DNA from: Hyphomonadaceae bacterium
Lineage (GTDB): Bacteria; Pseudomonadota; Alphaproteobacteria; Caulobacterales; Hyphomonadaceae
Length of the DNA stretch: 49,676 nucleotides
Assembly (NCBI GenBank): GCA_016714495.1
Contig: JADKDU010000015.1
Span: forward strand, 1-49,676
Direction: 5' to 3'
Of the stretch, positions 37,177 to 46,116 are shown piece by piece. A program made the position numbers and the translations under genes. Positions within the stretch are counted from its first letter, which is position 1, and each line of letters begins with the position of its first letter. The notes below the pieces were generated by a model that saw only the letters and a program-made list of their open reading frames with translations, was not told the origin of the DNA and searched no databases.

Positions 37177-39367
37177 GTGTTGAACAGGCCGCACCGATAT
37201 GCTGCATCGTTTGCCACGTTATTCCTTACCACCTGTCTGTCACAGGCTGCCTTCGCACAGCAGGCCGCGACATCGCCACAAACAACAGGTGATGAAAAGA
37301 GAGAAGCTCGACAGGTCTTCGAAGCTGAATATTTCCGAACTTACAATCCGGTCACTGCATTCGACATGGTCTCGCGTGTACCAGGCTTCGAGATTCTCGA
37401 TGGCGTTGATCGACGCGGGTATGGCGCAACGGCCGGCAACGTGTTGGTCGACAACGAGCGTCCCAGCTCGAAATCCCTCACGTCGGATCAGCTCAAACGT
37501 ATTCCGGCACATAGCGTTGCGCGCATCGAGCTGATTTCAGGCGCGGCATCCGACGTGGACGTTCGTGGCCAGACTCAATTGGTCAATGTCGTTCTCAAGC
37601 AGCAAACGGAAAAAGACCGACCGGCGACCTGGTCTGTCGAGCTGCAATCCACAAACTGGCCGATGCTGAACTGGGATGGCCGCCTGTTCCTTCCGCGGGT
37701 TCAGGTGACGAAGACATTCGAATTCGGCGACGCGACCAAGCTTACGGTCGACCTTCAAACGCCGGCTCTTGCAGGACGGGTCGAGAATTTCGAAGCTGTC
37801 AGAAATCCTTCCGGTGAACTCCTAGAGTATCGTCTGCAACGGACTCAGACCAACACGCGGTCGATTCAAGGCGTTGCCAATCTGGAATGGCGCCCGGGCG
37901 CAGCGGACACGTTCAATCTGAACGTTCTCTACCTGCCGTCCATAAACCACAACAACTCAAGCTCGTTCGTGTTTGATGCAGCGAACGCTTTCGCGTCGCG
38001 ACGGTAGGTGGAGTGAATTACGGCCCCATCTATCGGGCGGAAGTCGCAACTGACTGGGAGCACAAGTTCTCGCCGGAGCTGTCCGTCAAGCTGGTCGGAC
38101 TCGCGACAGGTACTGGCACCGAGCAGGCGGATACGTTCCAGACGATACGCGCTATCGGAGGTCTGACGAACACCCAGTATATAGATCGCAAGACTGAAAC
38201 CGGAGAACGGCTGGGGCGAGCCTCGCTGACCTGGCGCCCCTCTGGCGATCACACAGTCGAAGCGGGCATTGAGGCAGCCTTCAACTTCCGGGATGCCAAT
38301 CTTGCGATCGCCAACGACGCGGGCTCGGGGCGGGTGCCAGCTGTTCTGCCCGTTGCCGACACCCTTGTTGAAGAACTTCGCGGCGAAGCCTTCGTGACGG
38401 ACGTCTGGAAAATGACGCCTACCCTGACACTGGAAACGGGTTTCACATTCGAGGCTTCTCAAATTACCCAGACCGGGGATGCTCAGCAGGAGCGAGAATT
38501 CACTTACCCGAAACCTCGCGCGATCCTCACCTGGCAGCTTGACCCATCAAACCAACTGCGTGCCAGCGTGATCCGGGATGTCGCGCAACTCGACTTCGCC
38601 GAGTTTGCATCGAGTGTCGCTGTTATCGACAACCTTACAACCTTCGGCAACCCGAACCTCGAGCCCGAGAAAACCTGGAAGGGCAGACTGGAGTGGGAAC
38701 AGCGCTTTACACCCAAGATGGCGCTTACAATCAGCCTGTTCCGCGATGATGTCTCGGACACGCAGGATCTGATCCCGCTGTCGCTTTGCGCCGGACCCGG
38801 CAGCGTCGAAGCCGGTACGTGTGGGCTCGCTGACATCAGAACGCTTGATGGCGCCGGCAATATAGGACGCGGAAAACGCACGGGGATCGAAACCCGCTTT
38901 GGCGCTCCGCTAGATTTTCTGGGCATCCCAAATGCCGAAATCCGGTTCACGGGCAAACTTCAGGAGACAAGCGTAACTGACCCAGTGACTGAAGAGACCC
39001 TGAATTTTCGCTGGAGCAAGCTTGGAACTATAATGCCTCGTTCAGGCAGGAGCTGCCTGAGCTGAACTTTGCCGGGGGAGCTGCGCTCAAGCGGCAGTCA
39101 CAGTATTTTGAGTACAAGCTGGCTGAGCAAAGCTATTTCAACCGCGACGCTGACAAGCTTGATCTCTTTTTCGAGACGACGGCCATACGAGAGCTGACGC
39201 TTCGATTCGCGGTGACGAATATCTCTCCAACGCCAGAAGATCGCGTGCGGACCTTCTACGCGGGATCGCGCGCTTCAGGCGTTGTCACGCGTTACGAAGC
39301 GAGAAAGCAGTACGCGTCCCTTGAAGGGTCGCGCGTTTTATCAATCAGAGCTGCGGGCGTATTCTGA
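37177..39367 (+). pseudogene. TonB-dependent outer-membrane receptor, two frameshifts
   Basis: From GTG 37177 (GGGG upstream) it starts MLNRPHRYAASFATLFLTTC with a signal peptide ending AFAQQ. A plug domain follows: NPVTAFDMVSRVPGFEILDG, NVLVDNERPSSKSLTSDQL and SVARIELISGAASDVDVRGQ. Beta-barrel strands then run in three successive frames, broken near 38005 and 39035, ending YASLEGSRVLSIRAAGVF, where the last residue is an aromatic as usual. FGNPNLEPEKTWKGRLEWEQ and SLFRDDVSDTQDL are typical barrel segments. The repaired length is about 730 aa. It would import siderophores, sugars or similar with TonB energy. No TonB box is obvious. The third part is shorter than normal, so some sequence may be missing. 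Confidence 0.8.
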
Positions 39368-39415
39368 CCCGGCTGAACGCCGCATGTTGCGCCAAAAAAG
39401 GGGGATGCCAGGAAG

Positions 39416-40328
39416 ATGATTCTTTCTGCAACGCTGGCTGCGGCGCTGCTGATCGTGCCGGCGACCGGTTCGGCGCAAACGCCCGTGACGCCGCCGCAGA
39501 GCTCGGCAAGCGCTTTCGTCACTTTCGTTGACGCCGCGCCGACTGAAAACATCTGTCAGCAGACCAATGGCGACCTGTATGTGACGATGCTGGACACGAA
39601 GAAAGTGGTGAAGATCACGCCCGACGGCCGCATCATCGATTTTGTCGTCATCCCGGACGCCATGTTCGTCATCGGTGTGGCCTGCGGCAGCAACGAGATC
39701 GGGGTCAGCATCTTCACCAAAGACTACCGCAAACCCACTGGCGGTCTGGTGTTCACCGATACCGGCGCCCGCCTGAAATTCTACGATCTGGCCGGCAAGC
39801 CGAAAGCCGATGTGGCGGCCCCGGCTAATGGCGATCAACGGCTTCGACTATGCCGGCGACGGCATCTATTACGGCGGTGACTCCAACAGCGGAACGGTGT
39901 TCAGGATCGATTCCGCGACCCGCAGCCTGATCCCATGGTTCAAGGATGATAGCCTCGCCCCCACGCCGAAACAGGCGATGGGCCTCAACGGCGTGCGAGC
40001 CAAGAACGGTTGGGTCTACTTCTCCGGTCCGGTCAAGAGTGGCCTGTTCAAGGTGAAGATCGGAGCTAACGGCCGGCCCGAGGGCGGCGCGATACCGATG
40101 GAGCTGGGTCTGCGCGTCGACGACTTCGATGTCGCCGACGACGGCTCGGCCTATTTCGCCAACGGCAGTATCCTGTTTAAGGTGTCCGCCGATGGCGTCG
40201 TCACGCCGGTTGCCGACCCGATCCCTTGGGGCCCCTCGGCTGTCGTCAGCAACGACAACAAGACCCTCTACTGGCCGACCCGCGGTGGTTCCGCTCCCCA
40301 ACGGATAATGCAGGTCGCCATCCCCTAG
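39416..40328 (+). pseudogene. SMP-30/NHL-type beta-propeller secreted protein, one frameshift
   Basis: A signal peptide (MILSATLAAALLIVPATGSA) precedes a beta-propeller like SMP-30/gluconolactonases: PTENICQQTNGDLYVTMLDT, KKVVKITPDGRI, and after a frameshift near 39830 NGFDYAGDGIYYGGDSNSGT, LRVDDFDVADDGSAYFANGS and SAVVSNDNKTLYWPTRGG. The D-x-x-x-x-x-G-x-x-Y/W pattern recurs in each blade. Members hydrolyse lactones or bind sugars in the periplasm. It follows the TonB receptor by about 50 bp, so a joint sugar or lactone uptake operon is plausible. The frameshift can be undone by removing a single base. Confidence 0.7.
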
Positions 40329-40360
40329 GGGCGTTCTCATCTCGCGAGCAATAATCGCGA

Positions 40361-41337
40361 ATGACCGCTTTTGGGCGACTCAGCCGGATCGCCACAATCA
40401 GGTTTCGGCGACCTCGGCGCCCAAACACGCCTTTGCGCGCACCGCGGTTGCGCGCTAGGTGCGAAGGGACTGGCGCAAACCCTGCCCATGGGGACTTCAT
40501 CGATCATGCTGCCTCACCTTTCCTGAATGCGCAACGACGGCTTCGCAGTGGGTGGTGGATCGCGATTTTCTTCATAGTGCTCGCCTCGTTGCTCTTTCCA
40601 TTGATTCTGGTCTGGAGTGGCGGAGGCGCGTCCACGCCGATTTGGCAACAAATGCTCGTCGTGATCTTTGCGTCGCTGATCTGCCAGGCGATGCGTCGGC
40701 GCCCACTGACCGACCTCACTGGCCGGCTCGACTTCAACTGGTTCAACTGCCTAGCGATCGGTGCTGGCCTCGGCACTGCCCTGATGCTCGTCCCAGCAAC
40801 GCTCCTCTGGGCGACAGGCCAAGTGCACTTCTTGCCCAACCCCGGCGGCACGAACCTGCTGCTCTCTGCCCTCGCACTTTTTGCTGCCGTCGCCGTCACC
40901 GAAGAAGTCCTCTTTCGCGGCTTCATCTTTCAACGCTTGCTCGACGGACTGGGCCAGTGGCCCGCCCAAGCCCTGATCGCCGCGCTTTTCTTGCTGACAC
41001 ACGTTGACGCAATCCAGAACGCTGGCCCCATTGGCTATCTAGCGGGCGTCAACATCTTCATCGCTTCACTCATGTTCGGCCTGGCCTTCCTCCGCACGAA
41101 AAGTCTGGCCATGCCGATCGGCATCCACTTCGCCGCCAACTTCGTGCAAGGCAGCGTGCTTGGCTTTGGTGTCAGCGGCAGCGAAGAGCAGGGTCTACTA
41201 ACCCCGCGCTCACCGGGTCAGACTGGTTCACGGGAGGAGCCTTCGGCCTAGAAGCCAGCATTCCCGGCCTCATCAGCGTCATTGGGTTGACGGTGGTTTT
41301 GTATTTGTGGCGTCCGTCGCCGGCTTTCACGGAGTAA
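40361..41337 (+). pseudogene. second CPBP-family intramembrane protease, C-terminal frameshift
   Basis: The core is intact: helices near WWIAIFFIVLASLLFPLIL and FNCLAIGAGLGTALMLVPA, the first motif AVTEEVLFRGFIFQRLLDGL, LFLLTHVDAIQ and the last motif GIHFAANFVQGSVLG. After SGSEEQGLLTP the frame shifts (near 41207, in a C/G run); the natural end reads SDWFTGGAFGLEASIPGLIS, then VIGLTVVLYLWRPSPAFTE with the stop at 41337. The start is unresolved: the ATG at 40361 lies in the dispersed repeat, and a TTG near 40431-40446 is more likely. It is not closely similar to the protease at 33838. Confidence 0.65.
40371..40440 (+). repeat. dispersed repeat, type a, shortened
   Basis: GAATGACCGCTT-TTGGGCGACTCAGCCGG followed by ATCGCCACAATC. 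Here the first head motif and the internal copy have fused, as if a recombination between the two had deleted the middle 45 bp. It overlaps the apparent start of the second CPBP gene. Confidence 0.7.
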
Positions 41338-41367
41338 TCCGAATAGACGCTCGCGGAATGTCGCATA

Positions 41368-41480
41368 TTGGGCGATGACCCGCCGCAGCGCCGCATCATC
41401 GTCGAAGGACAAAAGTGGATGGACTCAGTCGGATCGCCCCATTCTCGGTTACGGAAACCTCGAGGCCCTCTCCAGACATT
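41368..41480 (+). repeat. dispersed repeat, type a (upstream of kinase)
   Basis: GAATGTCGCAT-ATTGGGCGATGACCC, then CGCCGCAGCGCCGCATCATC, GTCGAAGGACAAAAGTGGAT, GGACTCAGTCGGATCGCCCC. The ends ATTGGGCGAT and ATCGCCCCAT form an imperfect inverted repeat. It lies about 160 bp upstream of the kinase gene; 41481-41642 holds nothing else recognised. Confidence 0.75.
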
Positions 41481-41642
41481 CCAGGAAACTTCTGTCGGGC
41501 TGGTGGAACCAAGGCGCGCCGTTCGCGTTAAGTCGGTAGGTGGGTCCTTCATGGAATTGCGATCTGGGTCGGCCGAGCGGCATGTTGTTTGGTTCTGGCC
41601 ACCAGCGCGAGTTGTACGCGAAGGCGGCAGAAGCTTGTCGCC

Positions 41643-43379
41643 ATGCTGACCGACACCAATCTCACAAGTCGCGCCCAAGGCCAATTGGACTTTAGCAATC
41701 AATGCTATCGGCATTTGCTCGTAAACATGGAGCAAGGGTTCTGCTTGATTGAAATCATCTATGACGAGGCGGGGCAGGCAGTCGACTACCGCTTCCTCGA
41801 GGCCAACCGTGCTTTCGAGCGTCATACTGGCATCCGTAACGCGGTTGGCAGAACCGCCTTCGAGGCCGTTCCCAATCTCGAAGCTCAATGGGTCAAGACT
41901 TATGCCCGGGTAGCGCAAACCGGAGAAGCTTTCGCCTTTGAGCAAGGTTCGTTGGCGATGGGGCGGCTGTTCAAGGTCGATGCCGTTGGCATTGGCGAAG
42001 CGGGCTCCCACAGGGTGGCGCTTATCTTCAGCGACATTACTGATCGTCGCCGAACAGAGCTGAATTTGATCAAAGGGGAGGAGCGGCTTCGTATCGCCTT
42101 GGAAGCAGTTTTGTATTCCATGCTTGGTGTGCATCCGAGTACGTCGTCAGCCTCCTATGAAGTGTGGGCGCTGCGAGTGTTCCCAGCGGATTTGGTCGAG
42201 GTCAAGGCGATGTTCGCAGAGAGCCTGAAGGCCGGGGGCGAGTATCACGCAGAGTATCGGGTGCTGGGACAGCGCGACGAGATTCGCTGGGTCGCTGCGC
42301 ACGGCCGCGCAAACTGCGACGTCGAGGGGAATGTCATTCGTTCCTACGGCGTCATGACGGACGTGACAGAACGCAACCGGGTTGCTGAAGACATTCGCCG
42401 CTCTGAAACACGCTACCGCCGTCTCTTCGAATGCGCCCACGATGGCGTCGTCATTCTGGACGCTGACACGCGCAAGATCATCGACGCCAACCCCTTCATG
42501 ACGAAGTTGCTCGGATACGAGCATGCCGAGTTGGTTGGTAAGGAGCTTTACGAGATCGGCCTTCTCAAGGACGAGGCCGCGAGCAGGGAAATGATCGCGG
42601 AATTGAATCGGACAAATCAGATCCGCTATGAGGACCTGCCGCTTGAGAGTCGAACGGGTCGTCACCAGGAAGTTGAAGTCATAGCCAACATGTACACCGA
42701 GGGCGAACGCACCGTTATCCAGTGCAATATTCGGGACATTACTGAGCGCAAGCGCGCTGAGGAGCATGTGAACATGCTTATGGCAGAGGTGAATCACCGC
42801 GCCAAAAATCTGCTGGCTGTGGTGCAGGCCGTTGCCAATCAGACAGCCAAAGAGGGTTCACCGGCAACGTTTTCGGCCCGGCTCTCTGAGCGCATCGTTG
42901 CGCTTGCGGCGGGTCAGGATCTTCTGGTGCGCAATCACTGGCAGGGTGTTGAGCTATCGGAACTCATTGCCAGCCAACTGGATCATTTCAAGGATTTGAT
43001 TGGCACGCGTGTGTTGCTTGACGGCCCCGCAGCGCAGTTGACGCCCGACGCGGCTCAGGGCATCGGCATGGCGCTCCACGAACTTGGAACAAATGCCGCC
43101 AAGTATGGCGCGCTATCAAACGGCGAGGGCCGAGTTCTCATTGGCTGGCGGATCACCGGTGACGTCGCCCCTCAGTTTTCCATGTCATGGTTGGAGCGCG
43201 GCGGTCCGAAAGTCGTCGCACCGACACGCGCGGGCTTCGGCCACACCGTGATCGGCCGTATGGCGCAAGCATCTGTTCAGGGTGCCGCTGAGATCAAATT
43301 TGCGGAGACGGGCCTCTTATGGAGCTTGAGCGCACCTGCAGAAAACGTCCTGACTAAATCAGCCATGGGAAAGTCATGA
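41643..43379 (+). CDS. PAS-domain HWE-family sensor histidine kinase
   Basis: The 578-aa protein from ATG 41643 has no membrane helices. An N-terminal PAS (about residues 15-135, MEQGFCLIEIIYDEAGQAVD) is followed by a shortened PAS (about 150-240, ending RVLGQRDEIRWVAAHGRANC and DVTERNRVAEDI), then a full PAS (RLFECAHDGVVILDADTRKI to CNIRDITERKRAEEH), then the HWE kinase core: EVNHRAKNLLAVVQAVANQT with the phosphorylated His, the N-box HELGTNAAKYGALS, and a C-terminal G-box GFGHTVIG. HWE kinases are alphaproteobacterial light, redox or stress sensors. It overlaps the response regulator by 4 bp, so the two are partners. The second PAS seems to lack its first strands. Confidence 0.88.
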   Translation: MLTDTNLTSRAQGQLDFSNQCYRHLLVNMEQGFCLIEIIYDEAGQAVDYRFLEANRAFERHTGIRNAVGRTAFEAVPNLEAQWVKTYARVAQTGEAFAFEQGSLAMGRLFKVDAVGIGEAGSHRVALIFSDITDRRRTELNLIKGEERLRIALEAVLYSMLGVHPSTSSASYEVWALRVFPADLVEVKAMFAESLKAGGEYHAEYRVLGQRDEIRWVAAHGRANCDVEGNVIRSYGVMTDVTERNRVAEDIRRSETRYRRLFECAHDGVVILDADTRKIIDANPFMTKLLGYEHAELVGKELYEIGLLKDEAASREMIAELNRTNQIRYEDLPLESRTGRHQEVEVIANMYTEGERTVIQCNIRDITERKRAEEHVNMLMAEVNHRAKNLLAVVQAVANQTAKEGSPATFSARLSERIVALAAGQDLLVRNHWQGVELSELIASQLDHFKDLIGTRVLLDGPAAQLTPDAAQGIGMALHELGTNAAKYGALSNGEGRVLIGWRITGDVAPQFSMSWLERGGPKVVAPTRAGFGHTVIGRMAQASVQGAAEIKFAETGLLWSLSAPAENVLTKSAMGKS

Positions 43380-43786
43380 GTCTGCTTCCCGCCGCTGACC
43401 CGCAGCAGCCAAAGGCGCGCATCCTTATCGTCGAGGACGAAGCCATGATTGCCTTTGCGGCCGAAGAAACCTTGCTTGCGGGAGGATTTGAAATCGCCGG
43501 CGTGGCAGGTCGACTTGAGACGGCGCTCTCAATGATCGAGGGCGGTGGATTTGATGCAGCAATCCTGGACACAAACCTGGCTGGCGTCAGCGCGGGGCCG
43601 GCAGCAGAAGCTTTGGGGGCGAGCGGACGGCCCTTCATTGTTGTATCGGGCTATCTACCCAGTCAGCAGCAAGAGGTTTTCAGGGGCGTACCGAGCATTC
43701 AGAAGCCGTATGCGCCGCAGCGCCTTATTTCAGTCCTTTCGGAAATTTTGCCACTCCATCTGAAGCCTCCGTACATCAGCGCATAG
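43376..43786 (+). CDS. single-domain response regulator
   Basis: The 136-aa receiver protein has the acidic pair ILIVEDEAMIAF, the phospho-acceptor in DAAILDTNLAGVSA, the switch Ser in FIVVSGYLP and the conserved Lys in IQKPYAPQRL. It has no output domain, as is common for regulators paired with HWE kinases, where the protein passes phosphate on or sequesters a partner. The ATGA overlap with the kinase gene ensures coupled synthesis. A dispersed repeat begins 40 bp after the stop. Unlike the receiver-like proteins of the duplicated modules, all phosphorylation residues are present. Confidence 0.88.
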   Translation: MSLLPAADPQQPKARILIVEDEAMIAFAAEETLLAGGFEIAGVAGRLETALSMIEGGGFDAAILDTNLAGVSAGPAAEALGASGRPFIVVSGYLPSQQQEVFRGVPSIQKPYAPQRLISVLSEILPLHLKPPYISA

Positions 43787-43825
43787 AGTTACGGCATAGC
43801 GACGAACGACGGTGAATGACGCATT

Positions 43826-43935
43826 ATGGGCGAGCTCCCGCCGCAACGCAGCACCGTATCTGAATGGCCGCACTGGATCGACTCAGCCGGATTGCGGCGA
43901 ATGCCGGCGTCCCAAGGTAGTCATTCAGCGCGCCG
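43826..43935 (+). repeat. dispersed repeat, type a (head of TIR module 2)
   Basis: GAATGACGCATT-ATGGGCGAGCTCCC, then CGCCGCAACGCAGC and CTGGATCGACTCAGCCGGAT. It is identical to the module 1 head except at its first bases, where the flanking sequence changes. Confidence 0.75.
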
Positions 43936-44091
43936 TGCTTTCCAACTGGGGCAGCAGGGCGACTTACTCTCACTCACCTGCTGCAATCAGCATGAAGCGG
44001 AGGGGCGGAGTACAGGCTCCAAGCGCAAGCCAACGGGCCCGAAGACATGCGGCTGTACCTGTTGTAGAATGCGGCATCATGGGGGTCCCTC

Positions 44092-45350
44092 GTGGCGGGT
44101 CCTGAAGTCAGAGCATTTCTTTCTTATCGGCACGTGGACGGATCGACTGCCGAGGAAGTCGACGCCCACAGGACCTGGGTCGAAGCCTTGGTTGGAGGTC
44201 TTCGGAGCCCGTGGCGTCCGCGTCATTTGGGATGACGATATTCGAAAAGCGCTCGTGCAGCACTCGAGCATAGACCCCAGAGAGCTTCCGCTTTGCGCGG
44301 AAGTATCACGTGCTTTCACGCTACTCGCAAAGCGTTCGTACCGGTTGTGACGCCGGCCTATGTTGATCGGCTGGGGCTTGGGGACGGTGAAGAGCAACGT
44401 GCAATACAATACGGCGTCGTGTTTGAGGAGTTTCAAGGCGGGGCTTGGTTGGCGCAAGCAGGTTCGATTGCGGCCCTCCCTATCCTGAGAAAGGGAGAGC
44501 AAAAGGAAGTGCAACTTGGTCTGATCGGCGGCACGTTGTGTGCGAAAACAGCCTACGATTTTCGTGGTGATGATGCAGAGTTGTTTGAGCATCGACTCGA
44601 CGCCTTAGCGGAAGCCATTCGTCAGGCCCAAGACTATCCCAACTACTTCGCATTGTTCGAACCAGAACCGTTCTGCAATTTCTACATCGCCTGGTCGCGC
44701 AACCGGTTTCCCGAGCGTGCGCGTGCGCCGATAAGCGTCTGGTGGTTTAACACCGGCGCTGCAAGCGAGTTCGTCCCAGAAGTCGCCAAACTGGCATTGG
44801 ATTCAGAGGGTCTTGATCCCAACGAGCCCATCAATCGAGAAACATCGCGCCTCAACAAGCTTGCTGCAGTCGCAGCCGAGCCTTCTGCCTACGAAGTTGC
44901 GCAATATGTGGCCATAGCGCTGAAGGCGCTCCGCCCCGGTGTCGGCTGGGAGTACTTGGAAGCCGCAGTGATGTTCGCAGAAAAGACGTTGGGACGGGAT
45001 GACCTTCAGGGCGAGATCATCGACCGCGTCCAGTTGCACAATAATGTTGCTGCCGCGCATGTCCGGATCGGTGAAGAAACTGGGAGCGGCGCTTTTCTCT
45101 GGACCGTGCGGTGAAGCAGATCCGGCTTGGCCTCGCTCTGGCTCCGGCCGAGGCTTGGGGCGAACGAATACGATTGTTTCTTCACCTCGGACTGGCTCAC
45201 GGGACCCAGTACAAACTGTTTGGTGATCCAGCCGCGTTGGCAGAAGCGAAAGCCGCATATCAAATCGTGGCCGATATCTCGCCCAATCTGGGATCGGACG
45301 AGAAAATTTGGTCCGATAGAGCGTCGTTGGGCCTATCAGACTTGCAATAA
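44092..45350 (+). pseudogene. TIR-like/helical-repeat protein, copy 2 (three small frameshifts)
   Basis: This is the better preserved copy of the protein described at 26252. Lesions are an extra G near 44205 (CTTCGGAGCC), a lost A near 44330 (CGCAAAGCG) and an extra CT near 45098 (TTTTCTCTGG); each is correct in copy 1. Between the second and third lesion an unbroken 250-residue stretch includes GGAWLAQAGSIAALPILRKG, NYFALFEPEPFCNFYIAWSR, RLNKLAAVAAEPSAYEVAQY and VAIALKALRPGVGWEYLEAA. The C terminus after the last lesion reads KQIRLGLALAPAEAWGERI to SDRASLGLSDLQ. No partner effector gene lies beside it in either location; the protein is the sole gene of its module. Confidence 0.65.
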
Positions 45351-45678
45351 CACCATCACGAGAATTGACGCCGTCGACTTCTACCTGCCTCCGCTCCCTT
45401 GTGCGTTTGGTTGATCGGCAGGACGGCCCGAATGTCTGAAATAGGTCGAGTCTTGCCTCGGATTTCCGAAGATTGCGAACGTCTCGAATTGGGCGAGCTC
45501 CCGCCTGATCAGTAGGGCAGAAGCGACCGGCAGCTAACGAGCGACCCTGTCGTCAGTAACAATGCGGCGGGCTCGGTGTTCGAGGGCCCATTCGCGGCAC
45601 TCGTTCGGTGGGGAAGGCTTCATGATTTGAGGCAAGGGCGTCTAGGGGCCGTCTGAAATAGGACAATGATCCAGCCCG
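45351..45678. other. module 2 tail and type b repeat
   Basis: 45351-45497 is the non-coding tail of TIR module 2, including a small hairpin TCGGATTTCCGA at about 45460. 45489-45546 is the second type b repeat (CCTGATCAG, TAGGGCAGAAGCGACCGGCA). The remainder shows no gene. Confidence 0.5.
45489..45546 (+). repeat. dispersed repeat, type b, copy 2
   Basis: TTGGGCGAGCTCCCGCCTGA, TCAGTAGGGCAGAAGCGACC, GGCAGCTAACGAGCG; matches 29140-29205 from the head onward. Confidence 0.65.
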
Positions 45679-46011
45679 TCACCAGCTCGCCCCGTCGCTC
45701 TTCCTGACCGGTATGTCATCCCACGCGCCCAGCGGAAGCATGCGGGCGTTTACACCCATGCGGTCGTAGCTTTTGTCCACCGGCGCCCACCACATCAGGC
45801 AGCGACAGGTCTTGCAGTGATGCATTTCCAGCATGCGGTCGCCGCGCAGATAGATGTCCGTTGGCCCGGTCATCGTCACTTTCGTCGGCGAGTAGTAGGC
45901 CCACAGCCCGCCTGAGCGGCGGCAGATGCCGCAGTTGCACTCTGTCACTTCGTCCAGCGCTCCGTCCACGGCATAGCGTACCGCGCCGCAATCGCATGAG
46001 CCTTCGAGCAT
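45679..46011 (-). CDS. GFA/CENP-V-domain zinc protein
   Basis: The 110-aa protein has the GFA-family zinc ligands: GSCDCGAVRY, a central CNCGICRRSGG and, later, HHCKTCRCLMWW. The family includes glutathione-dependent formaldehyde-activating enzyme (S-hydroxymethylglutathione formation) and many uncharacterised members, so the reaction is uncertain. The ATG at 46011 (MLEGSCDCG) has AAAGG at the right distance and is preferred over 46026. It is leftward, opposite to the modules, and appears intact. Confidence 0.85.
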   Translation of the reverse strand: MLEGSCDCGAVRYAVDGALDEVTECNCGICRRSGGLWAYYSPTKVTMTGPTDIYLRGDRMLEMHHCKTCRCLMWWAPVDKSYDRMGVNARMLPLGAWDDIPVRKSDGASW

Positions 46012-46116
46012 GGGCCGGCCTTTCATCGAGAAGATACTGAATGTTAGAGTCTATTTGCGGCTGGGAGAAGCTGGACAATCGCCGGGGTTTTCATTTCGAC
46101 CGTCAACGTCTGATCT

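Larger units (their letters stand above)
43826..45497 (+). repeat. TIR module, copy 2
   Basis: Same-orientation duplicate of 25985-27652. It begins at GGGCGAGCTCCCGCC and ends at ATTGGGCGAGCTCCCGCC, that is, at the same repeat-head positions as copy 1, but is joined here to a type b repeat. Confidence 0.9.

Noticed and set aside
41172..42134. Long minus-strand ORF of about 320 codons opposite the kinase and CPBP ends
   Set aside because: It is antisense to a well-supported PAS kinase domain, runs through a dispersed repeat and shows no domain-like motifs; a shadow of GC-rich coding sequence.
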